Counted from the stretch's first letter, positions 53,575-62,510 are shown. The stretch is DNA of 64,000 bases from Clostridiales bacterium (GCA_015056325.1 SVGL01000004.1:62001-126000), one strand, 5' to 3'. The notes: generated from the letters alone by a model not told the origin. Program-made: numbers and translations.

Positions 53575-55500
53575 ATGTCAACTGTCAAAGCCTCACCCCG
53601 CAAAATGGACTTTTCATTCCTGTGGAAGGTGTTTGGCATCGCATTCTTCGTGTACCTGTTTTTCGGGTTCATGCTGTTGCCTTGCCTGAATACCCTCAAG
53701 CAGATCTTTACCGCGAAGAATGCTGCCGGCGAAGTAGATCCGCTGGCGGTCATCAGGTTCTTCTTTGCGGGCAATATGCCCTCCTTTGTGTGGAATTCCC
53801 TGAAGCTGGCGCTGGCACTGGTCGTCACGGTCAACGTGGTGGGCGTGTCCATCGTGCTGTTGACGGAGTACTTCGACATCAAGGGTGCCCGTATCCTTCG
53901 CCTGGGCTACATGACCACGCTGATCTACTCCGGTGTGGCGTTGGTCACGGGCTACCTGTTCCTGTATGATAGCGACGGCATCATCACCACCTGGCTGGCC
54001 AATACCTTCCCGGAGATGAACAAGAGCTGGTTCACCGGCTTCAATGCGGTGCTGTTCACGATGACTTTTGCCTGTACGTCGAATCACGCGCTCTTCCTGC
54101 GCAACGCCATCCGCGGCATCGACTACAACACGGTGGAGGCGGCCCGCAACATGGGCGCCAGCCCCTTCCGCGTGCTTTTGAAGGTTGTATTCCCTACGCT
54201 GATTCCCACCATGTTCAGCCTGACGGTCATGACCTTTATCACGGGTCTGTGCGCCATGTCCGCGCCCACGCTGCTGGGTTATAACTCCATCAACCCGGAG
54301 ATCGTCCGTCTGGCGGGCTCCTCCGTGGCGGATGAGGCCTTCCCCCAGGCTCGCGCGGCGCTGCTGTCCATCATTCTGGCGATGTTTACCATCATTCTGC
54401 TGACGGTGCTTTCCTCCTACGAGCGCAAGGGCCATTATCTCTCCGTCTCCAAGACGAAGGCCAAGCTGGTCAAGCAGAAGATCACCAACCCTGTGGCCAA
54501 CGTGCTGGCCCACATCTACGCCTATGTGCTGTGGATTATCTACATGACCCCTGTGGTCATGATCGTGATCTTTGCTTTCCAGAACTACTCAGCTATCAAG
54601 CTCAAGACTTTCAGCTGGGATTCCTTCACGCTGGTGAACTTCATCGGCAAGCAGGACTATGAGTATATGACCAGCCGCGGCAAGCTGCGCACCCGCGTAG
54701 GCCAGATCTCCGGCGTGTTCTCCAACGAGGATACCCTGGGCGGCATCCAGACCTCCTTTATCCTCTCCGCGCTGGCTGCTGCGCTGGCCTGCGTGATCGT
54801 GGTGGTGGCAGTCAACTACATCTTCAAGCACAAGAACAAGCTCCGCTCCACCGTGCTGGAGTACTCCCTGCTCTTCCCCTGGCTGCTGCCGACCATCCTC
54901 ATCTGCTACTCCTACCGCACCTACTTCAACAACACCGACGTGTGGTATGTGCTGGGCGAGAACCTGTACTACAGGGAAAACGTGCGGTTCCTGATCGTCA
55001 TGGCTTACACGGTGGTGAAGTTGCCATTCGCGCTGAGAATGATCAAAGCCTCCTACTATGCCATCGACGAGGAACTGGAGGACGCGGCAAAGAACCTGGG
55101 CGCCAGCGAATGGCGCACCTTCATGAGGGTGAAGCTGCCCATCATATTGCCCAGCGTGCTGGCGGTGTTTGCGCTCAACTTCAATGCGCTCTTCACCGAG
55201 TATGACATGGGTGCGACCTTCCAGTCCAGCTACGGCAAGACCTACGCCATGGTCATCCAGAACATGTGCGCTGAGGAAGGCCGCGATGGCTACAATGTCA
55301 ACGCTACGGGCCGACGGAATGCTTCCACAGTATTCATCATGGCGGTCAGCGGCTTGATCCTCTACCTGGTGTACGGTGTGGGCGCCCGCGACCTGGGCGA
55401 ACGCCTGGAAGCCAAGGAGAAACGCCGCCGCATGTACCAGAAGGTCACAGCGAAGCTGCGGCTAAACAAACCCAAGCCTGAGTATCACATGCGACCGTAA
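53575..55500 (+). CDS. ABC transporter permease, two fused permease domains (FbpB type)
   Basis: A 641-residue membrane protein with about 12 helices in two homologous halves. Each half carries a cytoplasmic EAA loop that contacts the ATPase: NTVEAARNMGASPFRVLLKV in the first and LEDAAKNLGASEWRTFMRV in the second. Fused permeases of this size are typical of the ferric-iron (FbpB/SfuB) and 2-aminoethylphosphonate (PhnV-like) import families. AAGGAGGG precedes the ATG, 11 bases after the ATPase stop. The last gene of the operon, followed by a terminator. Confidence 0.93.
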   Translation: MSTVKASPRKMDFSFLWKVFGIAFFVYLFFGFMLLPCLNTLKQIFTAKNAAGEVDPLAVIRFFFAGNMPSFVWNSLKLALALVVTVNVVGVSIVLLTEYFDIKGARILRLGYMTTLIYSGVALVTGYLFLYDSDGIITTWLANTFPEMNKSWFTGFNAVLFTMTFACTSNHALFLRNAIRGIDYNTVEAARNMGASPFRVLLKVVFPTLIPTMFSLTVMTFITGLCAMSAPTLLGYNSINPEIVRLAGSSVADEAFPQARAALLSIILAMFTIILLTVLSSYERKGHYLSVSKTKAKLVKQKITNPVANVLAHIYAYVLWIIYMTPVVMIVIFAFQNYSAIKLKTFSWDSFTLVNFIGKQDYEYMTSRGKLRTRVGQISGVFSNEDTLGGIQTSFILSALAAALACVIVVVAVNYIFKHKNKLRSTVLEYSLLFPWLLPTILICYSYRTYFNNTDVWYVLGENLYYRENVRFLIVMAYTVVKLPFALRMIKASYYAIDEELEDAAKNLGASEWRTFMRVKLPIILPSVLAVFALNFNALFTEYDMGATFQSSYGKTYAMVIQNMCAEEGRDGYNVNATGRRNASTVFIMAVSGLILYLVYGVGARDLGERLEAKEKRRRMYQKVTAKLRLNKPKPEYHMRP

Positions 55501-55509
55501 GATACACAA

Positions 55510-55546
55510 ACATCCCCCGGCCACTGCGGTCGGGGGATGTGCTTTA
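55510..55546. terminator. Terminator between convergent ABC and glucosidase genes
   Basis: ACATCCCCCG (55510-55519) pairs with CGGGGGATGT (55531-55540), with extra inner pairs, followed by GCTTTATT. The T-run is poor, but the stem is strong and lies between convergent stop codons. Confidence 0.75.
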
Positions 55547-55554
55547 TTGGGGGA

Positions 55555-57207
55555 TTATTCCTGCCAGCGGTAGACACGGCATTCCCAGGGATGAAGACCT
55601 GTGCCGGGAGTGGCGTAGTTGCACAGGAGGAGCTCTGCCTGGCTGAGGTCAAAGCCCCTGGGCAGAGGGAGTTTTGTTTCTTTGCCGCTGAAGGAGCAGA
55701 CCACCAGCAGCCTTTCGCCCGGCATGGTGCGGCTGTACACATAGTGTTTGCCGCTCAGCCGGAGGTGCTCGCGGTATTCGCCGTGGCGCACCGCAGGCAG
55801 GGATTTGCGAAGGGCAATGGCCTTGCGGTAGAAGTTCAGAATGGAGTCCGGGTCAGCATCCTGCTGAGCCACGTTGATGCGCGGATAGTTGGGGTTGACG
55901 TGGAACCAGGATTTTACCGCTGTGGTAAAGCCGGCGTTGGCGCTGTCGTCCCACTGAACCAGGGTGCGGGCGCTGTCCCGGGAGGAACGCCACATCTTCT
56001 TCAGGCGGACCTCTGCCGGTTTGTTCAAGCTGCTGTGGGCGTAGGTGTAGCGGGTCTGCACATCCTCGTACATGTCGGGGTTTTCCGGCTGCCAGTTGAG
56101 CATGCCGATCTCCTGGCCCTGGTAGATGAAGGGTGTTCCCTGCTGGAAGAGCAGCGCCGTGGCAAGGGTCTTGCCGCTTTCCTTCCAGAATTTCTCGCTG
56201 CCGTAGCGGGAGATGATACGGGGATGATCGTGGTTCTCCAGGTAGAGCATGTTCCAGGCACGGCCGGCAAGCTTGTATTGCCAGTCGGTAAAGGCTTTCT
56301 TCATCCGGCGAAGGGAAAAAGGCAGGGGAATGTAATCGGTGAAGAGACAGTCCGCGCACTGGCACTGGAACTGGATCATCATGTCCATCTGGCCCCGGTG
56401 TTCGTCAATATAGCTCAGGGCCCGCTTGGGCGATACCAGCGGCGCCTCTGCCAGGGTGAAGCAGTCGTAGTGATCCAGCACGTCCCGCTTGAACTCCGCC
56501 AGGTACTCATGGATGCGGGGGCCGTGGTTGTAGTGCCGCATCCCCTTGTAGATGGGGAAGACGCGGTCGTTGGGCAATCCGTCCTTCTTGGAAATGTAGG
56601 TGATGACGTCCTCGCGGAAGCCGTCCACGCCCATGTCCAGCCAGAAACGCAGGATCTTCTTGACTTCCTCCCGCACCAGGGGATTGTCCATGTTCAGATC
56701 CGGCTGCTTGACGGCAAAGAGGTGCAGATAGTATTCGCCGCGCACTTCGTCCCATGTCCAGGCTTTGCCTTCAAAGTTGGAATCCCAGTTGTTGGGGAGC
56801 TTTCCGTCTTTTTCACCTTTGCGCCAGATGTAATAGTCGGTATAGGGTGCGATGCGCTGGCGGCTCTTTTGGAACCACTCGTGCTCATCACTGGTGTGGT
56901 TGATGACCAGGTCCATCACCAGCTTCATGCCGCGGGCATGCACGCCCTCCAGCACTTGCTTGAAGGCCTCCATGCCGCCGAATTCCGGGGAGATATCCAT
57001 GTAATCGGCGATGTCGTAGCCGCAGTCCGCGCCGGGAGAGGGATAGATGGGGGAGAACCAGATACCGTCGCAGCCCAGGGCCTTGATGTAGTCCAGCTTT
57101 TCCAGGACGCCCCAGAGATCACCCATGCCGTCCCCGTTGCCGTCCTTGAAGCTGCGGGGCCAGATCTGATAGAAAACCATGTCCTTGTACCAGCGGATGC
57201 GTTCCAT
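55555..57207 (-). CDS. GH13 alpha-glucosidase (oligo-1,6-glucosidase / trehalose-6-phosphate hydrolase type)
   Basis: A 550-residue cytoplasmic glycoside hydrolase with no signal peptide. It opens WYKDMVFYQIWPRSFKDGNG, then GDLWGVLEKLDYIKALG and VMDLVINHTSDEH (conserved region I). The nucleophile is in MGVDGFREDVITYI (region II, Asp), the acid/base in CFTLAEAPLVSP (region III, Glu) and the transition-state Asp in YLENHDHPRIISRY (region IV). Length fits oligo-1,6-glucosidase, TreA and sucrose-isomerase relatives. GGAGG lies 7 bases before the ATG at 57207. It has its own promoter next to a perfect palindrome, so substrate-dependent repression is plausible. Neighbouring ABC genes do not look like sugar importers. 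Confidence 0.93.
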   Translation of the reverse strand: MERIRWYKDMVFYQIWPRSFKDGNGDGMGDLWGVLEKLDYIKALGCDGIWFSPIYPSPGADCGYDIADYMDISPEFGGMEAFKQVLEGVHARGMKLVMDLVINHTSDEHEWFQKSRQRIAPYTDYYIWRKGEKDGKLPNNWDSNFEGKAWTWDEVRGEYYLHLFAVKQPDLNMDNPLVREEVKKILRFWLDMGVDGFREDVITYISKKDGLPNDRVFPIYKGMRHYNHGPRIHEYLAEFKRDVLDHYDCFTLAEAPLVSPKRALSYIDEHRGQMDMMIQFQCQCADCLFTDYIPLPFSLRRMKKAFTDWQYKLAGRAWNMLYLENHDHPRIISRYGSEKFWKESGKTLATALLFQQGTPFIYQGQEIGMLNWQPENPDMYEDVQTRYTYAHSSLNKPAEVRLKKMWRSSRDSARTLVQWDDSANAGFTTAVKSWFHVNPNYPRINVAQQDADPDSILNFYRKAIALRKSLPAVRHGEYREHLRLSGKHYVYSRTMPGERLLVVCSFSGKETKLPLPRGFDLSQAELLLCNYATPGTGLHPWECRVYRWQE

Positions 57208-57237
57208 GCTGATTCCTCCGATGAAGCAGTTTTCACC

Positions 57238-57285
57238 ATTATAGCACATTTTTAGCTTTGCGTCACCTGTGTTTGGCATGCCAAA
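57238..57285 (-). promoter_or_regulatory. Glucosidase promoter and adjacent palindrome
   Basis: On the minus strand TATAAT (57238-57243) is preceded at 17 bases by GTGACG (57261-57266). Upstream of that is the perfect 14-base palindrome TTTGGCATGCCAAA (57272-57285), a possible activator or repressor site. Its outer bases also contribute the T-run of the neighbouring bcp terminator, so the palindrome may be partly incidental. Confidence 0.5.
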
Positions 57286-57312
57286 AGCCCTCCGCATTCA
57301 ATGCGGAGGGCT
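57282..57312 (-). terminator. bcp terminator
   Basis: A 13-base-pair perfect stem (AGCCCTCCGCATT and its complement, 57286-57312, one-base loop C) ends in TTTTGG on the minus strand. Confidence 0.85.
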
Positions 57313-57324
57313 CGTGGTCTGTGC

Positions 57325-57783
57325 TTATTTGCCGAGCAGCGCCAGGATGTCAGCGGCGTTGGTATCGGGCTTGACCTTGGGCATCACGTGGGCAATCATG
57401 CCGTTCTCGTCGATGATGAAGGTGGTGCGTACCACGCCCATGCAGGTCTTGCCGCACATCTTCTTTTCCTGCCACACGCCATAGGGCTCGATGGCCTTCA
57501 GCTCCGGGTCGGAGAGGAGGATGAAGGGCAGATGAAACTTCTGGGCGAACTTCACATGGGAGGCCACAGAGTCCTTGCTGATGCCGATGACGACAATATC
57601 CTGGGCCTTGAAGGCCTCGTAGTTTTCAGCAAAGGCGCAGGCCTGACGGGTGCAGCCGGGGGTGTTGTCCTTGGGGTAGAAGTAGAGGACAACCTTCTTT
57701 CCGGCAAAGTCGGACAGGGAAACAGCGTTGCCGTGCTGATCGTTCAGGGTGAAATCAGGAGCCTTCATACCAATCTGCAGCAT
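57325..57783 (-). CDS. bcp: Thioredoxin-dependent peroxiredoxin (Bcp/PrxQ)
   Basis: A 152-residue peroxiredoxin reducing hydrogen peroxide and organic hydroperoxides with thiol reductants. The peroxidatic cysteine is C44 in DNTPGCTRQAC and the resolving cysteine is C49, five residues on, the classical atypical 2-Cys PrxQ arrangement. APDFTLNDQHGNAVSLSDF and FILLSDPELKAIEPYGVW are typical. GGAGG lies just before the ATG. The transcript ends in a strong terminator, and the gene appears monocistronic. In an anaerobe it would serve oxidative-stress defence. Confidence 0.96.
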   Translation of the reverse strand: MLQIGMKAPDFTLNDQHGNAVSLSDFAGKKVVLYFYPKDNTPGCTRQACAFAENYEAFKAQDIVVIGISKDSVASHVKFAQKFHLPFILLSDPELKAIEPYGVWQEKKMCGKTCMGVVRTTFIIDENGMIAHVMPKVKPDTNAADILALLGK

Positions 57784-57874
57784 ATTATACCTCCGTTTGC
57801 GGTTGCTTGAATGTTTGTGTCACCATATGTATCAACCGAAACGGAATAAGTGAAACATCCTGGCGCGAAATTCC

Positions 57875-58810
57875 TTAGTCCTCATCAAACCAGTTCCATT
57901 CTTCCTCGTCATACTCGAAGGATTCGATGCTCAGCAGCGTACCGTCAGCAGCGTAGGAAGTGATGAGGGTGATATCGCCGTTGTCGTTGTATTCGTAGAT
58001 GTACTTGCCGCCCTCTTCAGGATATTCGGTTTCGGTGATGAGCTGGCCGTCCTGATACCAGGATTCCATGGCCAGGCGGCCGAAGGAGTACTGCTTGCAC
58101 CAGACCTTGTTGATGCCGTCGTACTCGTACTCGTAGACGGTATCGCTCCAGATGGTGCCGTCCGCTTCGGTGTTCACGGTGCGGATGGGATCGCCGAAAA
58201 GGTTGTATTCACTCTGGAAGCAGGTTCCGTCCGCGAAACGGGAGGTGGTTTTGACTTCGGTGTACCAGCCATCCTCTGTCTCGGTGAACTCGCTGATGGT
58301 TTCAAAGCTCATCATGCCGTCAGCATCGAGGATGTAGGCATGCACGCAGTTGCCGTTCTCATCATACTCGTTGATGGAGGTGGAGCCATCGTCATTCCAG
58401 ACGGTCTGCTTCACAGGGATATGATCGCCTGCATAGATGGTTTCGCAGAGAAAGACGCCATCATAGAACTCATGGTCCCGTACCAGCACGCCGTTCTCGT
58501 AGGTCAGGGCGTGAACGATCTCCAGGATGATTGCACCATCGGAATTGATGCAGGTGTACCGGGTTGGATTGCCGTATTCGTCGTAGTCATAAAGATCTGC
58601 GCTGCCGTCGTCCCAGGCAAGCACCTCACAGCCGCAGATGCTGCAAATCCAGTTATCATCCAGGCTGTGGGCCTGCGCATCGGCAGGAGAACCCTGCCAG
58701 TGGTTCTGAGCGTCGCGCTGCCATTGGAATTCGGGCATGACCGGTTCTTCGGCCGTGGCAAGGGCGAAGACCAGCAGGGTGGCCAGGAGAATCACGAGAA
58801 GCTTTTTCAT
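57875..58810 (-). CDS. Secreted YD-like repeat protein of unknown function
   Basis: A 311-residue exported protein. The signal peptide is KKLLVILLATLLVFALATAE, cleaved near residue 20. A WICSICGCEV cysteine motif (C-x2-C-x-C) at about residues 54-63 is followed by six or so degenerate repeats of the form DDGS-x-x-x-YDEYGNPTRY / NDDGSTSINEYDENGNCVH. They resemble YD/RHS-like or MORN-like beta-hairpins. The protein is strongly acidic, with no anchor. AAAGGA lies before the ATG at 58810, and a good promoter is present. The CSxCG motif recalls the repeats in the giant protein, but a relationship is not shown. Confidence 0.75.
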   Translation of the reverse strand: MKKLLVILLATLLVFALATAEEPVMPEFQWQRDAQNHWQGSPADAQAHSLDDNWICSICGCEVLAWDDGSADLYDYDEYGNPTRYTCINSDGAIILEIVHALTYENGVLVRDHEFYDGVFLCETIYAGDHIPVKQTVWNDDGSTSINEYDENGNCVHAYILDADGMMSFETISEFTETEDGWYTEVKTTSRFADGTCFQSEYNLFGDPIRTVNTEADGTIWSDTVYEYEYDGINKVWCKQYSFGRLAMESWYQDGQLITETEYPEEGGKYIYEYNDNGDITLITSYAADGTLLSIESFEYDEEEWNWFDED

Positions 58811-58850
58811 GGTTTCAATCCTTTCTGGAGGGGAACTATTTATGCCCCAT

Positions 58851-58879
58851 ATTATACGACAAAGGGCTGCTGTTTTCAA
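58851..58879 (-). promoter_or_regulatory. Promoter of the secreted YD-like protein gene
   Basis: On the minus strand, TTGAAA (58874-58879), 17 bases and TATAAT (58851-58856) lie 40 bases before the start codon. Confidence 0.8.
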
Positions 58880-58895
58880 CTCCCAATGATCGACG

Positions 58896-58924
58896 TTGAC
58901 AGGATGGAAAAATGCCTATACAAT
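58896..58924 (+). promoter_or_regulatory. Promoter of the esterase gene
   Basis: TTGACA (58896-58901), 17 bases and TACAAT (58919-58924) lie about 90 bases before the esterase start, divergent from the promoter at 58851-58879. Confidence 0.8.
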
Positions 58925-59015
58925 ACAGGCAGAGAAGGCTGCACTGCCAAGATGAAGGCAGCAGGGACGAATGAGCGATCAAGATATGATGCATACGGGA
59001 AATGGAGGATGAACG

Positions 59016-60614
59016 ATGGGGATGAAGCAATTTCCGGAAATCACGATGATGCCGGGTGGAGCAAAAATCTGGGAGCACCGCTTTGCGTCGTTTCGGGTGA
59101 AGGTCTATGTGCCCCAGGGCGACCCGTTGGCGGATATTGTCAACTTTGGGTTCAAGGCGCCGTATATGCTGGTGCTTGAGGAGCAGGAAATGACAGCGCA
59201 GGAGGCGGCTGCCTTTGCGGAAGACCGTGGTTTTGCCAGGATTGCGGCGGCGTATTCTTCCAGCGTGGTGTTTGTGTACCCGGAAGGCGAAGGCGGCTGG
59301 GACGCTGCGGATGAACAGCTCTTTGTCGATCTTGTGGCCGAATCCCGCATCGGGCCGTACTACCGGGATGGTATCTTCCGCAGCAAGGATCGCTTCACGC
59401 ACCAGTGGGGCGAGCTCTTCCTGCGGGGGGCGATTTTCCGCACCTTCCTCTATGGCAGGGGCAAGTCTGCAGACTACATTGCCCGCTGCTGCATGAAGAC
59501 GCTGCAGGGCTTGTACCTGTGGGGCCCGGGGGAGATCACGCCCACAGCAGTCACGCTGGAAAACTTGTCTGGGATGCCGGATGTTCAGCGGCGGGATATT
59601 CCGGTGGTGTCCATCGGCAACAGTGCGGAGATCAACGCGGCGCTGGTGAAAGGGTGCGACCACCTGCTTGTGCAGGATAGCGCGGACGTGGAGGCAGCGT
59701 ACTATGGTTTCCTGCGCCCGTGGAAGCGCTGGTGCGGCATACTGGAGAAGGAAGAGGACATGGCTGAAATCGGCATGGTGGAGGAGCCTGCCTATGCCGT
59801 GGTGCCCACCTCGCCGGATAATCGCGGCGATGACAAGGACACCGAAAGACATCGCATCGGCTATATTGCCTGGTACAACAAGGGTTTGCTGGATCATGGC
59901 AAGGTGCCGGTGGTGCTGGCCTTCCATGGCGGCGGGGATTCTGCGCTGCATATGGCCCATGTATCCGGTTGGTATCGCGTAGCCAGGCGGAATAACTTCC
60001 TGCTGATCACGGTGGAGAACCATCTCAACAGCACCGCGACGGAGGCAGTAGCCCTGCTGGATGAGCTGAAGAAGAAGTATCCTATTGATGAGAAACGGGT
60101 CTATGCCAGCGGATTTTCCATGGGCGGTATTAAAAGCTGGGATCTGTTCCAGGAGTACCCGGACGTCTTTGCGGCGCTGGCGCCCATGAGCGCCACGGTG
60201 GACGTGGGGCACAATGTGTACTTCGGTCCGGTGGACAGAGAAATCAACCGCAGCGTACCGGTGCCCCTGTTCTATGCCGGCGGGGAAATCACCCCCTTGC
60301 CGGAGCTGCCCTTCCAGGCGCTCAAATGCGTGGATCGCATTGCCTGGGTGCTGGATGTCAACCAGGTGGATCGCGCCTATCAGGTCAAGGTAGATGAACG
60401 GGATACATGGGAGAATCCCGTCTGGGGTATTCATGGCGATCGGGTGGAGCAGGTTTACGATCCTGCCCGGGACAGCACGCTGACGATCCACTATTTCACC
60501 AGCCGTGATGGTGTGGAACGAACGGCGCTGGCCAGCATCAGCGGGCAGGGCCACGAGTGTCGCGAACACACCTGTGAGCATGCGTGGCATTTTATGTCCC
60601 GGTTTACCAGATGA
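59016..60614 (+). CDS. Alpha/beta-hydrolase esterase (PHB-depolymerase/feruloyl-esterase-like)
   Basis: A 532-residue protein without signal peptide. The C-terminal part (about 280-532) is an esterase: KVPVVLAFHGGGDSALHMAH (oxyanion strand), RVYASGFSMGGIKSWDLF (nucleophile Ser in G-x-S-x-G) and DVFAALAPMSATVDVG. The catalytic His probably lies in ISGQGHECREH near the C-terminus. The N-terminal half resembles an extra alpha/beta region (APYMLVLEEQEMTAQEAAAF, VVFVYPEGEGGWDAAD) without a nucleophile elbow, perhaps a degenerate lid or pseudo-hydrolase domain. GGAGG lies 7 bases before the ATG at 59016. The substrate is unknown. Confidence 0.85.
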   Translation: MGMKQFPEITMMPGGAKIWEHRFASFRVKVYVPQGDPLADIVNFGFKAPYMLVLEEQEMTAQEAAAFAEDRGFARIAAAYSSSVVFVYPEGEGGWDAADEQLFVDLVAESRIGPYYRDGIFRSKDRFTHQWGELFLRGAIFRTFLYGRGKSADYIARCCMKTLQGLYLWGPGEITPTAVTLENLSGMPDVQRRDIPVVSIGNSAEINAALVKGCDHLLVQDSADVEAAYYGFLRPWKRWCGILEKEEDMAEIGMVEEPAYAVVPTSPDNRGDDKDTERHRIGYIAWYNKGLLDHGKVPVVLAFHGGGDSALHMAHVSGWYRVARRNNFLLITVENHLNSTATEAVALLDELKKKYPIDEKRVYASGFSMGGIKSWDLFQEYPDVFAALAPMSATVDVGHNVYFGPVDREINRSVPVPLFYAGGEITPLPELPFQALKCVDRIAWVLDVNQVDRAYQVKVDERDTWENPVWGIHGDRVEQVYDPARDSTLTIHYFTSRDGVERTALASISGQGHECREHTCEHAWHFMSRFTR

Positions 60615-60645
60615 TGTCGCTGTGCCGGGCGGCACATAGAAATGC

Positions 60646-61590
60646 TTATTTCCTCACCAGTGCGCTGAATACGGTCAAATCCTCTTCGCGGACGATCTTG
60701 ATGTTGTTGAATCCGCCTTCGATAAAGTTGATGGGGTAGCCCAGGTTGTACATGAGCATCGTGCAGCAGGACTCGGTCAGCGCGTGCCGCTGCGCTTTGG
60801 CATGCTCAAATACATCCAGGATGAGCGACAGCCGGTGCGCCTCCGGGGACTGAAGGGCCACGATGCTGTCGCGGTCAACATACTGGGTATGGCCGCCGGA
60901 GACGTTGAACTGCACATAGTCGTTCATCATGTGGCAGGTGGTGGCGCTGCCTTTCTCCGCACAGACCTGCAGCAGTCGGGAGATCGTCTCCGGGTTGACT
61001 AAAGGACGGGTGGCTTCCTGGATGATGATGGTGTCCTCCGGGGCATAGCGTTTGCGGATGCAGTCCACGCCGTTTTTGAGGGACATGATGCCGCTGCTGC
61101 CTCCGGGGATCAGCCCACGCAGCTTTGTCAGGCGGTATTGTCGGGCGTAGGCCTTCACGATGTCCTCCCAGCCCTTGAGGCACACGACATAGATATCATC
61201 AATGGCGGGGTGCACCTGGTACGCCTCCATGCAGTAGACGATCATGGGCTTGTCGTGGATGCTGATGAACTGGCTGGGGATGTTCTGCTTGTTACGCCCG
61301 GATTTGCCGCCGGCCAGGATGATGACAGCATTGCGGCGGCCATCGGTGGTATCAGGGGGAACGAGGGTGACGACGTCATCCTCAATGGGAGAGGAGCCGG
61401 CAACCAGGGCTTCCACCGTGGTGTCCAGCACTGTGGCCAAACGCTGCAGCTTTTTCTGAGAAACGTCGTTCTCCCCGGACTCGATCTTCGCGATGGTGGA
61501 GCGGGTTTTGTAACCCATTGCGTCCGCCAGCTCCTGCTGGGACATCTTCAATTCAAAGCGCCTTTTGCGGATGTTTGCGCCCACGGACAT
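60646..61590 (-). CDS. XRE-type HTH fused to an IspD/TarI-like cytidylyltransferase domain
   Basis: A 314-residue protein of unusual architecture. Residues 1-60 are an XRE HTH (GANIRKRRFELKMSQQELAD, then MGYKTRSTIAKIESGEND). Residues 88-314 resemble IspD/TarI cytidylyltransferases: VIILAGGKSGRNKQNIPSQF, KPMIVYCMEAYQVHPAIDDI, IIIQEATRPLVNPETI, HALTESCCTM and FIEGGFNNIKIVREEDLTV. Where active enzymes have a P-K-Q lysine there is P-S-Q, and the HDAARP motif reads QEATRP, so catalysis is doubtful and a ligand-sensing role is likely. GGAGGG lies 6 bases before the ATG at 61590. It is divergent from the nucleotidyltransferase gene across a large inverted repeat. The effector may be CTP, a CDP-alcohol or a sugar/polyol phosphate (inference). 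Confidence 0.88.
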   Translation of the reverse strand: MSVGANIRKRRFELKMSQQELADAMGYKTRSTIAKIESGENDVSQKKLQRLATVLDTTVEALVAGSSPIEDDVVTLVPPDTTDGRRNAVIILAGGKSGRNKQNIPSQFISIHDKPMIVYCMEAYQVHPAIDDIYVVCLKGWEDIVKAYARQYRLTKLRGLIPGGSSGIMSLKNGVDCIRKRYAPEDTIIIQEATRPLVNPETISRLLQVCAEKGSATTCHMMNDYVQFNVSGGHTQYVDRDSIVALQSPEAHRLSLILDVFEHAKAQRHALTESCCTMLMYNLGYPINFIEGGFNNIKIVREEDLTVFSALVRK

Positions 61591-61620
61591 GGCAATCCCT
61601 CCTGTTGATGATATGAGTGT

Positions 61621-61708
61621 ATTATAAATCAACATTGGGTGATTTTCAAGGGCGAAGCCGTGAAAATATTGCCCAAATGTTGACGGAATGAGTGATTTTC
61701 GCTATAAT
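61621..61708. promoter_or_regulatory. Divergent promoters with a large inverted repeat (candidate operator)
   Basis: Minus-strand promoter: TTGAAA (61644-61649), 17 bases, TATAAT (61621-61626). Plus-strand promoter: TTGACG (61680-61685), 17 bases, TATAAT (61703-61708). An imperfect inverted repeat with arms of 20-23 bases (61629-61648 and 61661-61683; TGAAAAT-x-CCCAA-x-TGTTGA core) covers the minus-strand -35 and spacer and touches the plus-strand -35. It is ideally placed for the HTH fusion protein to control both directions. Confidence 0.8.
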
Positions 61709-61759
61709 GTCCATGATTCCACCCGCTGGGTGCATGACTGACTGAAGGAGCGTTTCATC

Positions 61760-62500
61760 ATGAAGGCGATTATTTTCAACTCTGGCCTGGGCCACCGCAT
61801 GGGCGACGAAACCAAGACTCACCACAAGTCCATGACCTTGCTGAAGAACGGCGAGACCATCTTCCACCGCCAGCTGCGTCTGTTGGTTGCCGAGGGCGTG
61901 ACGGACTTTATCATCACCACCGGCCCCTTCGCTGAGCAGCTGCAGGCTGAGGCTGCCGACTTCCCCCAGGCGACCTTCACCTTCGTGCCCAACGACATTT
62001 ACATGAAAACCAACTACATCTACTCCATGTATCTCGCCCGCGAATATATGGACGATGACATGCTCTTCCTCCACGGCGACCTGGTGTTCAATCGCAAGCT
62101 GGCTCACGACCTGATCCATTGCGCGGACAAGGACGCCGCCACCGTCAACTTCAAGAAGGCTCTGCCTGAGAAGGATTTCAAGGGCCGCGTTCAGGATGGC
62201 AAGGTGGTGGAGGTCTCCATCAAGATCTTCGACGCCGACTGCTTCGCCTTCCAGCCTTTCTACAAGCTGCAAAAGGCCGCCGCTTCTGCCTGGATCGGTA
62301 AGGTCGTTGAATTTATCCACAAGGGCGAGGATCGCTGCTATGCCGAGAACGCCCTGAATGAGATCTTCCCCGCGCTGAACGTCCGAGCCTTCCCTTATGA
62401 GGGCTACTATGTGGACGAGATCGACAACATGGACGATTACGCCCGCGTGAAGGAAGAAATTCTGCCCTTTGACGAGGCGGACGCCAAGATTTTCGGTTAA
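61760..62500 (+). CDS. Nucleotidyltransferase (sugar-/choline-phosphate cytidylyl- or nucleotidyl-transferase type)
   Basis: A 246-residue NTP-transferase fold protein. It opens MKAIIFNSGLGHRMGDETKT, a variant of the nucleotide-binding A-G-x-G-x-R-M loop, with HKSMTLLKNGETIFHRQLRL following the usual K/P contact. DDMLFLHGDLVFNRKL supplies the metal-binding Asp and VDEIDNMDDYARVKEEIL the second conserved Asp. LicC-type phosphocholine cytidylyltransferases and phosphonate or sugar-phosphate transferases share this plan; specificity is not readable. It is the first gene after the divergent operator, with AAGGAG upstream, and is followed after 10 bases by an organophosphate-antiporter-like gene. 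Activation of an imported phosphorylated compound is a reasonable inference. Confidence 0.85.
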   Translation: MKAIIFNSGLGHRMGDETKTHHKSMTLLKNGETIFHRQLRLLVAEGVTDFIITTGPFAEQLQAEAADFPQATFTFVPNDIYMKTNYIYSMYLAREYMDDDMLFLHGDLVFNRKLAHDLIHCADKDAATVNFKKALPEKDFKGRVQDGKVVEVSIKIFDADCFAFQPFYKLQKAAASAWIGKVVEFIHKGEDRCYAENALNEIFPALNVRAFPYEGYYVDEIDNMDDYARVKEEILPFDEADAKIFG

Positions 62501-62510
62501 GGAGAAGCAT

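Noticed and set aside
57272-57285. TTTGGCATGCCAAA as a catabolite-responsive element of the glucosidase
   Set aside because: It does not fit the cre consensus and partly serves the neighbouring terminator's T-run; kept only as a possible palindrome.
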